The notes under the pieces: model-generated
Databases searched by the model: none
Told to the model about the DNA's origin: nothing
Seen by the model: only the letters and a program-made list of their open reading frames with translations
In this document: positions 8,499-16,728 of the stretch, one piece after another
Layout of the letters: each line of letters opens with the position of its first letter
Numbering within the stretch: position 1 is the first letter of the stretch
Assembly: GCA_963835885.1 (NCBI GenBank)
Contig: CAWIHF010000039.1
Coordinates: 186,001 to 250,000 of the forward strand
Reading direction: 5' to 3'
Source: Roseiarcus sp963835885
GTDB taxonomy: Bacteria > Pseudomonadota > Alphaproteobacteria > Rhizobiales > Beijerinckiaceae
DNA length: 64,000 nucleotides
Position numbers and translations under genes: made by a program

Positions 8499-8949
8499 AG
8501 ATAGCAAAATCTCCGGCGGCCTTTTCGTCGTCGAGAACATGTGCCTGCTCGGCCGTCTCGCACATGGATTCGACCGTGATCGCGTCGAGGTTGGCGAGGA
8601 AGGTCTCCCCAGCCTTTCTCACCGCCGGATCGATGACGCGCTCCAGCAGGACAGAATTTGCGCCGAGGTCTTCCGGGTCCGCTGTGCTCAACGACATCGC
8701 AGTGCGCACAATCTCACCGACGGTGATGCGACGGCGCTCGCGCGCAAGCTCGTATCCGCCGCGCGGCCCGCGCACGCCTTTCAAGATTTTTGCGTGGACG
8801 AGCCCCTGCAGCAAAGTTTCCAGGTGGCGCGGGGGCAGCTTGTGACGCGCCGCAAGAGCCTTCGCCGCAACCGGCGCAGACCGAGAATGCAACGCGACAT
8901 CGACAACGGCGGCGATGGCGAGAACGCTCCGTCGCGATAATAGGTTCAT
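8497..8949 (-). CDS. Rrf2-family transcriptional regulator
   Basis: DNA-binding regulator of about 150 residues. The N-terminal winged helix is typical: LSRRSVLAIAAVVDVALH, AARHKLPPRHLETLLQGL, and the wing LKGVRGPRGGYELARERRRIT. Only one cysteine (SMCETAEQ) lies in the C-terminal part, so the three-cysteine Fe-S cluster site of IscR/RirA is absent, pointing to a CymR-like rather than iron-sulfur sensor. ATG 8949 has GGAGGT six bases upstream; the adjacent ATG 8955 abuts that site. It follows dut by two bases and precedes cysK, its likely target. Confidence 0.85.
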   Translation of the reverse strand: MNLLSRRSVLAIAAVVDVALHSRSAPVAAKALAARHKLPPRHLETLLQGLVHAKILKGVRGPRGGYELARERRRITVGEIVRTAMSLSTADPEDLGANSVLLERVIDPAVRKAGETFLANLDAITVESMCETAEQAHVLDDEKAAGDFAI

Positions 8950-8951
8950 AG

Positions 8952-9416
8952 TCATACCTCCTCCGATGAGCGCCCGGTGGACCCGAATCCACTTGAGCCC
9001 CGCACGCTCGAAGTGAGCCGCTCGCCCGCAATCAGAGCGACGCGTTCCACAGAACATACGACGAGCTGCGCTATGCGCGCCCCTCGCCGAACCGCAAAAG
9101 GCTTCTTTCCAAAATTGATGAGTATGACGCCGATTTCTCCACGGTAATCTGCGTCGACCGTCCCCGGACTATTGAGGACAGTCACTCCATCGTGCAGGGC
9201 CAACCCCGATCGGGGACGGATCTGCGCTTCAAAACCCTTGGGCAACTCGATCGCCAACCCGGTCGGAATCAACGCCCATGCGCCGGGGGCGAGGACAACC
9301 TCATCACTGGCTGGCAATGCAGCCAGAAGGTCCATCCCGGCCGCATCTTCACTCTTATATGATGGCAATTGCAAGTCCTCGGCGTGCTCCATACGCCTGT
9401 AAACAACGGAGATCAT
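8952..9416 (-). CDS. dut: dUTP diphosphatase
   Basis: Trimeric dUTPase converting dUTP to dUMP and diphosphate, keeping uracil out of DNA and supplying dTMP synthesis. The conserved motifs are present: AGMDLLA, RPRSGLA, GTVDADYRGEI, and the C-terminal glycine-rich RGSSGFGSTG that closes over the active site. At 154 residues it is of normal length. Its ATG overlaps the coaBC stop (ATGA), and dut-coaBC-ubiB-ubiE is a familiar alphaproteobacterial neighbourhood. Confidence 0.95.
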   Translation of the reverse strand: MISVVYRRMEHAEDLQLPSYKSEDAAGMDLLAALPASDEVVLAPGAWALIPTGLAIELPKGFEAQIRPRSGLALHDGVTVLNSPGTVDADYRGEIGVILINFGKKPFAVRRGARIAQLVVCSVERVALIAGERLTSSVRGSSGFGSTGRSSEEV

Positions 9417-10663
9417 GACTGTTTCGCCAGTTCGCTGGCCAAGCGCCGGATGATGCGGTCCGCCACTTCAGCCTTGCTGATCGGCGGCCACGATTCGATC
9501 CCTTCGCAGTCGATGAGGTGCACTTCGTTCGTCTCGCCGCCGAAGGTCGACGTTCCTTCCGCTACGCTATTGGCCACGATCAAATCGCAGCCCTTGCGTT
9601 TCAATTTTTCTTTCGCGTTCTCAATCACATCCTCCGTTTCGGCGGCGAAGCCAATCACAAACGCCGGCCGGAACGCGGTTTTCCTTGAGACTTCCGCAAG
9701 GATATCGGGGTTTTCGACAAGGCGAAGCATCGGCGCCCCGCGACCGTCTTTTTTGATCTTGTCGGCAGAAACATCCGCCGCCCGCCAGTCTGCCACCGCG
9801 GCCGCGCCAATGAAGGCGTCGGCCGGCAACGCTGCCTCGACCGCCGCCCGCATCTCCAGCGCCGACTCGACGTGAACCACAGTCGCTCCCCTGGGATCGG
9901 GCAGGGAAACAGGGCCGCTCACTAGCGTTACCCTTGCGCCAGCGCCAACGGCCGATTGCGCAATTGCATGTCCCTGACGGCCGGACGAGCGGTTTCCCAG
10001 ATACCGCACGGGGTCGAGCGGCTCGTAAGTCGGGCCTGAGGTGATCACGACATGCCGTCCCGCCAATGGTCCTGGGGCTGATTCGCGCCAACCGTTCGGC
10101 GCGGCGGGCGCCGCCAGCGCATGCTCGATCGCCTCAACGATCGCTGGAGGTTCGGCCATTCGCCCCGGGCCGAATTCGCCGCAAGCCATCGGCCCCGAAT
10201 CAGGGCCGACGACCAGGACGCCATCCGCCTTAAGCTGCTCAAGGTTGCGCTGTGTCGCGGGGTGCAGCCACATCCGGACATTCATCGCGGGAGCCGCCAG
10301 GACGCGTTTGTCCGTGGCCAGCAACAAGGTCGTCGCGAGGTCGTCGGCCAGTCCGCCGGACATACGGGCGAGCAGATTCGCGGTGGCGGGCGCGACAACC
10401 ACCAAGTCGGCGGCGCGTGAGAGTTCGATATGGCCGATCAGCGACTCGTCGGTTAGGCTGAACAGATCGTTACGGACTGGCTCGCCGCTGAGGGTCGCGG
10501 CCGACAACGGCGTGATAAATTCGAGCGCCGCCGTCGTCATGACGACGCGGACGTTGGCGCCTCGCTCGCGAAGCCGCCGGATCAGTTCGAGAGACTTGTA
10601 GGCGGCGATTCCGCCTCCGATGATCAGCAGGACACGCGCGGAGGACAGCGGAATGGCGGTCAA
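9413..10663 (-). CDS. coaBC: Bifunctional phosphopantothenoylcysteine decarboxylase / phosphopantothenate-cysteine ligase
   Basis: Two consecutive steps of coenzyme A synthesis in one 416-residue protein. The N-terminal flavoprotein decarboxylase half shows GGGIAAYKSLELIRRL, SRAADLVVVAPATAN and PAMNVRMW; the C-terminal ligase half begins near 190 with VVITSGPTYEPLDPVRYLGNRSSG and includes KIKKDGR and FVIGFAAET. The start appears to be TTG 10663, preceded by GGGAG at good spacing. dut overlaps its stop. An IS200/IS605 remnant separates it from ubiB. Confidence 0.93.
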   Translation of the reverse strand: MTAIPLSSARVLLIIGGGIAAYKSLELIRRLRERGANVRVVMTTAALEFITPLSAATLSGEPVRNDLFSLTDESLIGHIELSRAADLVVVAPATANLLARMSGGLADDLATTLLLATDKRVLAAPAMNVRMWLHPATQRNLEQLKADGVLVVGPDSGPMACGEFGPGRMAEPPAIVEAIEHALAAPAAPNGWRESAPGPLAGRHVVITSGPTYEPLDPVRYLGNRSSGRQGHAIAQSAVGAGARVTLVSGPVSLPDPRGATVVHVESALEMRAAVEAALPADAFIGAAAVADWRAADVSADKIKKDGRGAPMLRLVENPDILAEVSRKTAFRPAFVIGFAAETEDVIENAKEKLKRKGCDLIVANSVAEGTSTFGGETNEVHLIDCEGIESWPPISKAEVADRIIRRLASELAKQS

Positions 10664-10767
10664 TTTGGTCTCCCTGCCGTTCCTTTAACATAAATTTTGC
10701 GCTGCTACGAATTTAAACTGTTTGAAGGGCGGGAGGGTCGTCGCGCCCGCCCTCGCGTCGTGAACGA

Positions 10768-10835
10768 CCACCGCCTAAAGGCGGTGGCTTCGAGTTACGG
10801 CTTAAAGCCGGATTTGGTCGGCCCAAAGGGCCGAC
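10768..10835. repeat. Three tandem hairpins at one IS end
   Basis: CCACCGCC/GGCGGTGG with loop TAAA (10768-10787), CGGCT/AGCCG with loop TAA (10798-10810), and GTCGGCCC/GGGCCGAC with loop AAA (10817-10835). IS200/IS605 transposases recognise such imperfect palindromes as single-stranded hairpins at their ends. Confidence 0.7.
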
Positions 10836-10844
10836 TCGCCCTCC

Positions 10845-11262
10845 CTACACAACTTTGAAGTTGTCGTCAGGGATCTCGGGCTTTTGATCTTCGATATACT
10901 TGTTCCACACCTCGTCCGTCACATTGCCGCTCGTGGCCACCCAATAGCCTCGACCCCAGAGATGCTGACCCCAATACCGTTTGCGAAGCGACGGAATATT
11001 CCGACAGCAACTTGTGCTAGCTCTTCCCTTTGAGATACTGCACCGCCCGAGACACCGACACGTGCGGCGGTATCCCTATCAGCATATCCACGTGGTCCCG
11101 ATTGATCGCTCCGGCGTAGATGACCATCTCATGCGCCCGCGCAATCTCCCGCACAACTCCCGCGCCCGTTGCCCAATATCTCCGCCCAATACAGGAAACC
11201 GGTACTTCGTGATCCACACGATGTGATACTTGCAGTCTCAGACCGTGTGACTGCCGGGCTTC
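10845..11262 (-). pseudogene. tnpA: IS200/IS605 transposase TnpA, inactivated
   Basis: Pieces of a Y1 HUH transposase are spread over frames: an N-terminal piece HTV-stop-DCKYHIVWITKYRFPVL, a middle piece with NRDHVDMLIGIPPHVSVSRA and VQYLKGKS, then KRYWGQHLWGRGYWVATSG and WNKYIEDQ ending at 10845. There is an internal TGA, at least two frame changes, and the HUH signature HxH reads HVD. It cannot make an active transposase, although the C-terminal tyrosine region is still recognisable. Confidence 0.8.
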
Positions 11263-11294
11263 GCATCTTGCATACCCGCAGTGTCGCATCCCGG

Positions 11295-11308
11295 TCGCCT
11301 AAAGGCGA
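11295..11308. repeat. Hairpin at the other IS end
   Basis: TCGCC-TAAA-GGCGA, a 5-bp stem with the same TAAA loop and near-identical core (CGCCTAAAGGCG) as the hairpin at 10768-10787, followed by GGGGTTTACGG. Confidence 0.6.
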
Positions 11309-11336
11309 GGGGTTTACGGATCCCAGAGGCGAGACT

Positions 11337-12884
11337 CTAAAAGACCCAGCGGAAGACTACGACGGCCAGAAGCGCGAGGAAAAACCCGACGGCAAGATAG
11401 GTCCAGGCGGAGTGGGAGATGTCGTTTTCGAACTGCCTCGCGACCCTGCCCGCAGCAGCGGTTTCCAGTCGCACGACCATGTCCTCCAGACGCTGCGGCG
11501 CCTCGGCAAGGAAGGCGGCGGCGGACGCAAGTCTTCGGCTCGCGTCTTCCACCTGCCCGCGCGGCCCCAGGTTCTCGGCGATCCACGCGCCGACGATCGG
11601 CTCGGACGTCGACCACATGTTCAAATGCGGGTCGAGCTTTCGCGCCACCCCCTCGACGACCACCATGGTTTTCTGCAGCATCACCAGCTCGACCCTGGTC
11701 GTCATGTCGAACAGCGCCGTGATCTCGAACAATAGCGTGAGCAGCTTCGCCATCGAGATCTGGTCGGCCGTGCGCGAATGGATCGGCTCGCCGATCGCCC
11801 GAAGCGCCTGCGCGAAGTCCTCGACGCGATGGACGTGCGGCACGTAGCCAGCCTCGAAATGGACCTCCGCCACGCGTTGGTAGTCGCGCCGGATGAAACC
11901 GTAGAGGATCTCAGCGAGGAACCGGCGCTCCTTGCGGCCGAGGCGGCCCATGATGCCGAAATCGACCGCGACAATGCGGCCCGCCTCGTCGACGAAGAAA
12001 TTCCCCTGATGCATGTCGGCGTGGAAGAATCCATCCCGCAAGGCATGTCGGAGGAAGGTCTGGATCAATGCTCGAGCGACCGCGCGCGGATCGTGGCCGA
12101 GCGCTGTCAAGCGCTCCGGATCGGCGATCGGAATTCCTTCGACCCATTCCATCGTCATGACTTCGCGGGTCGTGCGGTCCCAATCGATCGCCGGCGCCCG
12201 GATATCCGGGTCGTCCCTCGAGTTCTCCGCGTATTCCGACGCAGCCGCGGCCTCGAGTCGGAAATCCATTTCCATCCGCACCGACCGGGCCAGCGTCTCG
12301 ACCACCTGGACGAGGCGCAGGCGGCGCATTTCCGGCATCGCGCGCGCGGCGAGCCGCGCGGCGAAGAACATGTCCGCAAGATCACGCGCGAACCGGCGCT
12401 CGATCCCCTTCCGCAATACTTTTACCGCAACGGGCGCTATGCCTTCCTCCGTCCTGACGATCGCGCGGTGCACCTGCGCGATCGAGGCGGCGGCAACCGG
12501 TTCGCCGAAGCTTTCAAACAGCGTGTCGATTTTCGCCCCGAATGCCGCCTCGATGATGCCGATCGCGGTTCGACGATCCATGGGCGTCACTCGATCTTGC
12601 AACGTCTCGAGTTCGAGCGCGACTTTGGGCCCGACGATGTCGGGCCGCGTCGACAGAAACTGCCCCATCTTGACGTAAGACGGGCCGAGGCGGTCGATGG
12701 CGCGGGAAAGGCCGGTGAGACCGCGCACATTGCGCTTGGCGACAAGGTTCGCGATCGCGAGCGGCAAACGCGCGACGGGAGGCAGCAGAGCGGAGTCGAT
12801 GTCGACGAAGGCCCCTTCTCGCGCAAACACGAAGCCGGCGCGCGCCAGCCTAAGGCCGTGGCCGAACGCGGCGAGGATCGACAT
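11337..12884 (-). CDS. ubiB: Ubiquinone biosynthesis ABC1/ADCK kinase-like protein UbiB
   Basis: Atypical kinase-like ATPase needed for coenzyme Q synthesis, 515 residues, membrane-associated. It has the family-specific KxGQ motif (PSYVKMGQFLSTRPDIVG), the kinase-fold lysine region VAVKVLRKG, the catalytic-loop-like ADMHQGNFFVDEAGR and the metal-binding VDFGIMGR, and ends in one or two membrane segments (WTYLAVGFFLALLAVVVFRWVF). It follows ubiE by three bases and is probably cotranscribed. Confidence 0.95.
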   Translation of the reverse strand: MSILAAFGHGLRLARAGFVFAREGAFVDIDSALLPPVARLPLAIANLVAKRNVRGLTGLSRAIDRLGPSYVKMGQFLSTRPDIVGPKVALELETLQDRVTPMDRRTAIGIIEAAFGAKIDTLFESFGEPVAAASIAQVHRAIVRTEEGIAPVAVKVLRKGIERRFARDLADMFFAARLAARAMPEMRRLRLVQVVETLARSVRMEMDFRLEAAAASEYAENSRDDPDIRAPAIDWDRTTREVMTMEWVEGIPIADPERLTALGHDPRAVARALIQTFLRHALRDGFFHADMHQGNFFVDEAGRIVAVDFGIMGRLGRKERRFLAEILYGFIRRDYQRVAEVHFEAGYVPHVHRVEDFAQALRAIGEPIHSRTADQISMAKLLTLLFEITALFDMTTRVELVMLQKTMVVVEGVARKLDPHLNMWSTSEPIVGAWIAENLGPRGQVEDASRRLASAAAFLAEAPQRLEDMVVRLETAAAGRVARQFENDISHSAWTYLAVGFFLALLAVVVFRWVF

Positions 12885-12887
12885 TAA

Positions 12888-13646
12888 TCAGAGCTTCCAG
12901 CCCGAGTGGATGGCGACGACCCCGCCGCTCAATCGCGTCACGTCGACGCGGTCGAAGCCGGCGGCGGCGACCATGTCGGCGAACACCTCGGCGCTTGGAA
13001 ACATGCGGATCGACTCGACCAAATAGCGATAGGCGGCGCCGTCCCCGGTCACGACTTTGCCGAGCGCCGGAATGGCGGCGAAGGAGTAGGCGTCGTAGAC
13101 GCGGTCGAGCACCGGCAGGTCGACATGCGAGAACTCCAGACAGAGGAAGCGGCCGCCCCGCTTCAGCACCCGAAAGGCCTCGCCGAGCGCCGCCTCGATC
13201 CGCGGCACGTTGCGGATGCCGAAGGCGATCGTGTAGGCGTCAAACCGCGCATCGGGAAACGGAAGCGCCTCCGCGTTGGCCTCGACGAAGGCGACGCGAT
13301 CGCCGAGCTCACGCTTCCTTGCGCGCTCTGCGCCGATGCGGAGCATCTCTGTGTTGATGTCGGCGACGGTAACCCGGGTTTGCGGTCGCCCTGCCCGCAC
13401 GATGCGGAAGGCGATGTCGCCCGTGCCGCCGGCGACGTCGAGTACGGCGAAAGGGCGAGAGGCGGGGGGGCGAACCTTAGCGACCAAAATGTCCTTCCAC
13501 ACCCGATGTAGTCCGAACGACATGAGATCGTTCATCACGTCGTAGCGGTTGGCGACCCTGTGGAAGACCGCGTCCACCAGACCCTGTTTTTCGTCCGTCC
13601 GAACGGTGCGCCGGCCGAAGTGCGTATGTTCGGACGCTTCAGGCAT
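12888..13646 (-). CDS. ubiE: Demethylmenaquinone/ubiquinone C-methyltransferase
   Basis: SAM-dependent C-methyltransferase of ubiquinone (and menaquinone) synthesis. Visible motifs: FHRVANRYDVMNDLMSFG near the N-terminus, the SAM-binding LDVAGGTGDIAF, EANAEALPFPDARFDAYTIAFGIRN, and the C-terminal LSGGVVAIHSGWK. About 252 residues. ATG 13646 has GGAGA about six bases upstream and gives a family-typical N-terminus; an upstream ATG at 13673 has no ribosome-binding site. ubiB follows immediately. Confidence 0.94.
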   Translation of the reverse strand: MPEASEHTHFGRRTVRTDEKQGLVDAVFHRVANRYDVMNDLMSFGLHRVWKDILVAKVRPPASRPFAVLDVAGGTGDIAFRIVRAGRPQTRVTVADINTEMLRIGAERARKRELGDRVAFVEANAEALPFPDARFDAYTIAFGIRNVPRIEAALGEAFRVLKRGGRFLCLEFSHVDLPVLDRVYDAYSFAAIPALGKVVTGDGAAYRYLVESIRMFPSAEVFADMVAAAGFDRVDVTRLSGGVVAIHSGWKL

Positions 13647-13705
13647 TACGGTCTCCGTGGAGAGCAGGCCCATTTAGCGCGCTGGACGAGTGGCGTACAT
13701 CCACC

Positions 13706-14482
13706 TTAGTCCATCCGTATCGGGATGCCGGCTTGCGCCATGCGGGCCTTCGCCTCGCGGATCGTGAACTCGCCAAAGTGGAAGATCGACGCGGCGAGCA
13801 CTGCGCTGGCATGGCCCTGCTCGACGCCCTCGACCAGGTGATCAAGCGCGCCGACCCCGCCCGAGGCGATTACCGGAATCCTCACCGCGTCTGCGACAGC
13901 GCGCGTCAGTTCGAGGTCGAAGCCCTGCTTCGAGCCGTCGCGATCCATCGAAGTGAGGAGGATCTCGCCGGCGCCGAGTTCCGCCACCTCGCGCGCGTAA
14001 GCCACCGCATCGATGCCGGTCGGTCTGCGTCCGCCATGGGTGAAGATTTCCCAGCGGGGCGGGTCTGCGGATGCAGAGACCCGCTTGGCGTCGATCGCGA
14101 CGACGATGCACTGGCTGCCGAATTTCTCCGCCGCTTGGCGCACGAACAGCCGGTCGGCCACAGCCGCGGAATTGACCGAGGCCTTATCCGCGCCGGCAAG
14201 CAGCAGATTGCGGATGTCGTCCGTCGTCCGGACGCCTCCGCCCACGGTCAACGGCATGAAGCACACTTCCGCCGTACGGCGCACCACGTCCAGCAGAATG
14301 CCGCGATCCTCGTGGCTCGCGGTGATGTCGAGGAAACAGAGCTCGTCCGCTCCAGCCCTATCGTAGGCGATAGCGCTCTCGACCGGATCGCCAGCGTCGC
14401 GGAGATTGACGAAATTGACCCCTTTGACGACACGGCCGTCCTTGACGTCGAGGCAGGGGATTACCCGGGCCTTCAGCGTCAT
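13706..14482 (-). CDS. hisF: Imidazole glycerol phosphate synthase, cyclase subunit
   Basis: Cyclase half of the HisF-HisH enzyme that forms the imidazole ring and AICAR. A (beta/alpha)8 barrel of 258 residues with the catalytic aspartates in CLDVKDGRVVKG and LTSMDRDGS, plus phosphate-binding turns GGGVRTTDD and ASGGVGALDH. Its ATG overlaps the TGA of hisA (ATGA). Because hisA carries a frame slip, an unbroken reading frame of 515 codons joins the first half of HisA to HisF; I regard that as an artefact. Confidence 0.95.
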   Translation of the reverse strand: MTLKARVIPCLDVKDGRVVKGVNFVNLRDAGDPVESAIAYDRAGADELCFLDITASHEDRGILLDVVRRTAEVCFMPLTVGGGVRTTDDIRNLLLAGADKASVNSAAVADRLFVRQAAEKFGSQCIVVAIDAKRVSASADPPRWEIFTHGGRRPTGIDAVAYAREVAELGAGEILLTSMDRDGSKQGFDLELTRAVADAVRIPVIASGGVGALDHLVEGVEQGHASAVLAASIFHFGEFTIREAKARMAQAGIPIRMD

Positions 14483-15244
14483 TGGACGACCCGCTCGGCT
14501 TGGCCTGCCCGGGCTGCTTTCGACCGGAGGAGCGCCAGGGCCTCCCGGGCGTCGAGGCGCCCGTCGTAGAGCGCGCGGCCGGCGATCGCCCCGCCGAGTC
14601 GGACGCAGTCCGGCTCGGTCAGCCGCCTTATGTCCTCGATCGAGGCGAGCCCGCCGGAGGCGATGACGGGAATCGACAGCGCATTGGCCAGGGCGACCGT
14701 GCCTGCGACGTTCAGACCGGTGAGCGCGCCGTCCCGCGCGATGTCCGTGTGGACGATCGCCGAGAACTCCTGCGTCCTCGAACCGGCGACCGAGGTCGAG
14801 CGCCGATACGTTCGAGGTCTTCGCCCAGCCCTCGACTGCGACCCAGCCGTCGCGCGCGTCAATGCCGACGGCGATTCGGCCGGGATAGAGGCGCGCGGCC
14901 TCGCGAACGAAGTCGGGGTCGCGCACGGCCGCCGTGCCGATGATGACCCGCGTCACTCCCTTCTCGAGCCAACCACGCACTGTCTTCATGTCGCGCACGC
15001 CGCCGCCGAGTTGCATCTTCATCGGGAGCGCGGCGAGAATCCGCTCGACCGCCAGCGCGTTGACGGGCTTGCCTGCAAAGGCGCCGTCGAGATCGACGAC
15101 ATGCAGATATTCGAACCCCTGGTCGGCAAACGCCCTCGCCTGCGCGGGTGGGTCGGTGTTGAACACGGTCGCCCGCGTCATGTCGCCGCGCAGCAGTCGC
15201 ACGCATTCGCCGTCTTTGAGGTCGATCGCCGGAAAGAGAATCAC
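14479..15244 (-). CDS. hisA: ProFAR isomerase (HisA), frameshifted in this sequence
   Basis: Phosphoribosylformimino-AICAR-P isomerase, fourth histidine step. The N-terminal half is normal from GTG 15244 (ILFPAIDLKDGECVRL, QLGGGVRDMKTV, AVGIDARDGWVAVEGW). After RRFEDAGV, around 14764-14768, the family sequence continues in the next frame (SAIVHTDIARDGALTGLNV, PVIASGGLASIEDI) and stops at 14479. Deleting one T from GTTCTCG on the coding strand restores the full length. GTG 15244 overlaps the hisH TGA; GTG 15253 is an alternative start. Either a sequence error or a histidine-auxotrophy mutation. Confidence 0.88.
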
Positions 15245-15891
15245 GGGCGCCACTTCAGGAAGCTGGCGATCAACCTGAGACCAAGGGTCTGGCTCTTCTC
15301 GGGGTGAAACTGCGTGCCGACGATGTTGTCGCGCGCGATGACGGCCGTCACCGGGCCGCCGTAGTCAGCAGTCGCGACCAAGTCGGCCGGGTCCTCGACA
15401 TAGAGCTGGTAGGAGTGGACAAAATAGGCGTGCAGGCCGTCCGATCCCGTCCTGATCCCTTCGAGCACGGGATGAGCGCGCTTCACATCGAGCGTATTCC
15501 AGCCCATGTGGGGGATCTTGAGCTTCGGATCGCTCGGCTTGATCGGCGCGACATCGCCGGCGATCCAGTTGAGGCCGCTGACCACCTTATGCTCAAGACC
15601 GCGGGTGGCGAGCAATTGTGCGCCCACGCAGATGCCGAGGAACGGCGCGCCGCGCCTGCGCACCGATTCCTCCAGGGCCTCGACCATGCCGGCCACCTGG
15701 TCGAGGCCATGCCGGCAGTCGGCGAACGCGCCGACCCCCGGCAAGACGACATGCTCCGCCGCAAGAACTTCGTCCGGCCGCGAGGTGACGTTGATGGTCC
15801 GCGTCATTCCGGCCTCGCGGGCTGCCCGCTCGAACGCCTTTTGCGCCGAATGCAGGTTGCCCGAGCCGTAATCGATGATGGCGACGGTCAC
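15241..15891 (-). CDS. hisH: Imidazole glycerol phosphate synthase, glutaminase subunit
   Basis: Class I glutamine amidotransferase supplying ammonia to HisF. The 216 residues show IIDYGSGNLHSAQKAFERA, VVLPGVGAFADC, the nucleophile cysteine in FLGICVGAQLL, and the catalytic His-Glu pair in GTQFHPEKSQ. The start is GTG 15891, overlapping the hisB stop; the stop overlaps hisA. The tightly packed order hisB-hisH-hisA-hisF is usual in Rhizobiales. Confidence 0.95.
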   Translation of the reverse strand: MTVAIIDYGSGNLHSAQKAFERAAREAGMTRTINVTSRPDEVLAAEHVVLPGVGAFADCRHGLDQVAGMVEALEESVRRRGAPFLGICVGAQLLATRGLEHKVVSGLNWIAGDVAPIKPSDPKLKIPHMGWNTLDVKRAHPVLEGIRTGSDGLHAYFVHSYQLYVEDPADLVATADYGGPVTAVIARDNIVGTQFHPEKSQTLGLRLIASFLKWRP

Positions 15892-16475
15892 AGCGCGCCC
15901 TTGGTCGACGGGACGCGCTCAGCCTGACGCGGATCGATCGCGACCGCGGCCTTGAGCGCGCGCGCGACGCCCTTGAAGCAGGATTCGGCGACGTGGTGGC
16001 TATTGACGCCGTAGAGCGTCTCGATGTGCAGGGTCAATCCAGCATTTCCGGCAAAGGCCTGGAAAAATTCGCGGACGAGCTGCGTGTCGAAAGCCCCGAT
16101 GCGCTCGGTCGGGAACTCCGTCCTGAATACGAGAAAAGGCCGCCCCGACACGTCGACCGCCACCCTGGTCAGCGTCTCGTCCATCGGCAGAAGGCAGTCG
16201 GCGTAGCGGGTCAGGCCCTTCTTGTCGCCGAGCGCCTTCGCGAGTGCCTGGCCCAGCGCAATGCCGACGTCCTCGACGGTGTGATGGTCGTCGATGTGTC
16301 GGTCGCCCGCGGCGCGCACCGTAATGTCGATCAAGGAATGGCGCGCGAGTTGGTCGAGCATATGGTCAAAGAATCCGATCCCGGTCGAAACGTCGGAAAC
16401 GCCCGACCCGTCGAGGTCGAGGGTCGCCTCGATGGTCGTTTCCTTGGTTTGGCGTGCGACTGCGCCCTCGCGCAT
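15888..16475 (-). CDS. hisB: Imidazoleglycerol-phosphate dehydratase
   Basis: Mn-dependent dehydratase of histidine synthesis, monofunctional as in most alphaproteobacteria. The 195 residues include TKETTIEATLDLDGSG, GFFDHMLDQLARHSL, the metal-binding DDHHTVEDVGIALG and the second copy SHHVAESCFKGVARAL. ATG 16475 gives the family N-terminus (MREGAVARQTKET); an in-frame extension to 16613 has no support. First of four overlapping his genes; the divergent IclR gene starts 254 bases away. Confidence 0.94.
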   Translation of the reverse strand: MREGAVARQTKETTIEATLDLDGSGVSDVSTGIGFFDHMLDQLARHSLIDITVRAAGDRHIDDHHTVEDVGIALGQALAKALGDKKGLTRYADCLLPMDETLTRVAVDVSGRPFLVFRTEFPTERIGAFDTQLVREFFQAFAGNAGLTLHIETLYGVNSHHVAESCFKGVARALKAAVAIDPRQAERVPSTKGAL

Positions 16476-16728
16476 GGAAATTCCGGAGCCGATGAAGGGT
16501 CCGCGGCGTAATAGCAAGCCCGGAGAGCATTTACCACAGGGCGTTTCGCGCTGCCTCAGCCCAAGACGCTTATTGACGTCGACGCCTAATCGGATAGCTT
16601 CCGTTTTGCACACGGATTGCCTCGATCTTTCTCCAGCACGCCGGGACTCCGGGAGTTCTCAAGATGCGAACGTTTCGGTGAAAGCGCCTGACGATTTTCG
16701 CCGGTTTCCGCGGCGGCGGAGCCCGCTG

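Larger units (their letters stand above)
10726..11318 (-). mobile_element. Degenerate IS200/IS605-family element
   Basis: A broken Y1 transposase gene is flanked by short hairpins of the kind found at IS200/IS605 ends. One side has three in a row (10768-10787, 10798-10810, 10817-10835), each with a short A-rich loop; the other side has TCGCC-TAAA-GGCGA at 11295-11308. A further 8-bp stem spans 10726-10753. The element sits between coaBC and ubiB. No tnpB is present and the exact ends are uncertain. Confidence 0.7.

Noticed and set aside
13706..15253. HisA-HisF fusion protein
   Set aside because: The missing HisA half is present in the neighbouring frame with a normal stop overlapping hisF, so the fusion is the product of one extra base.
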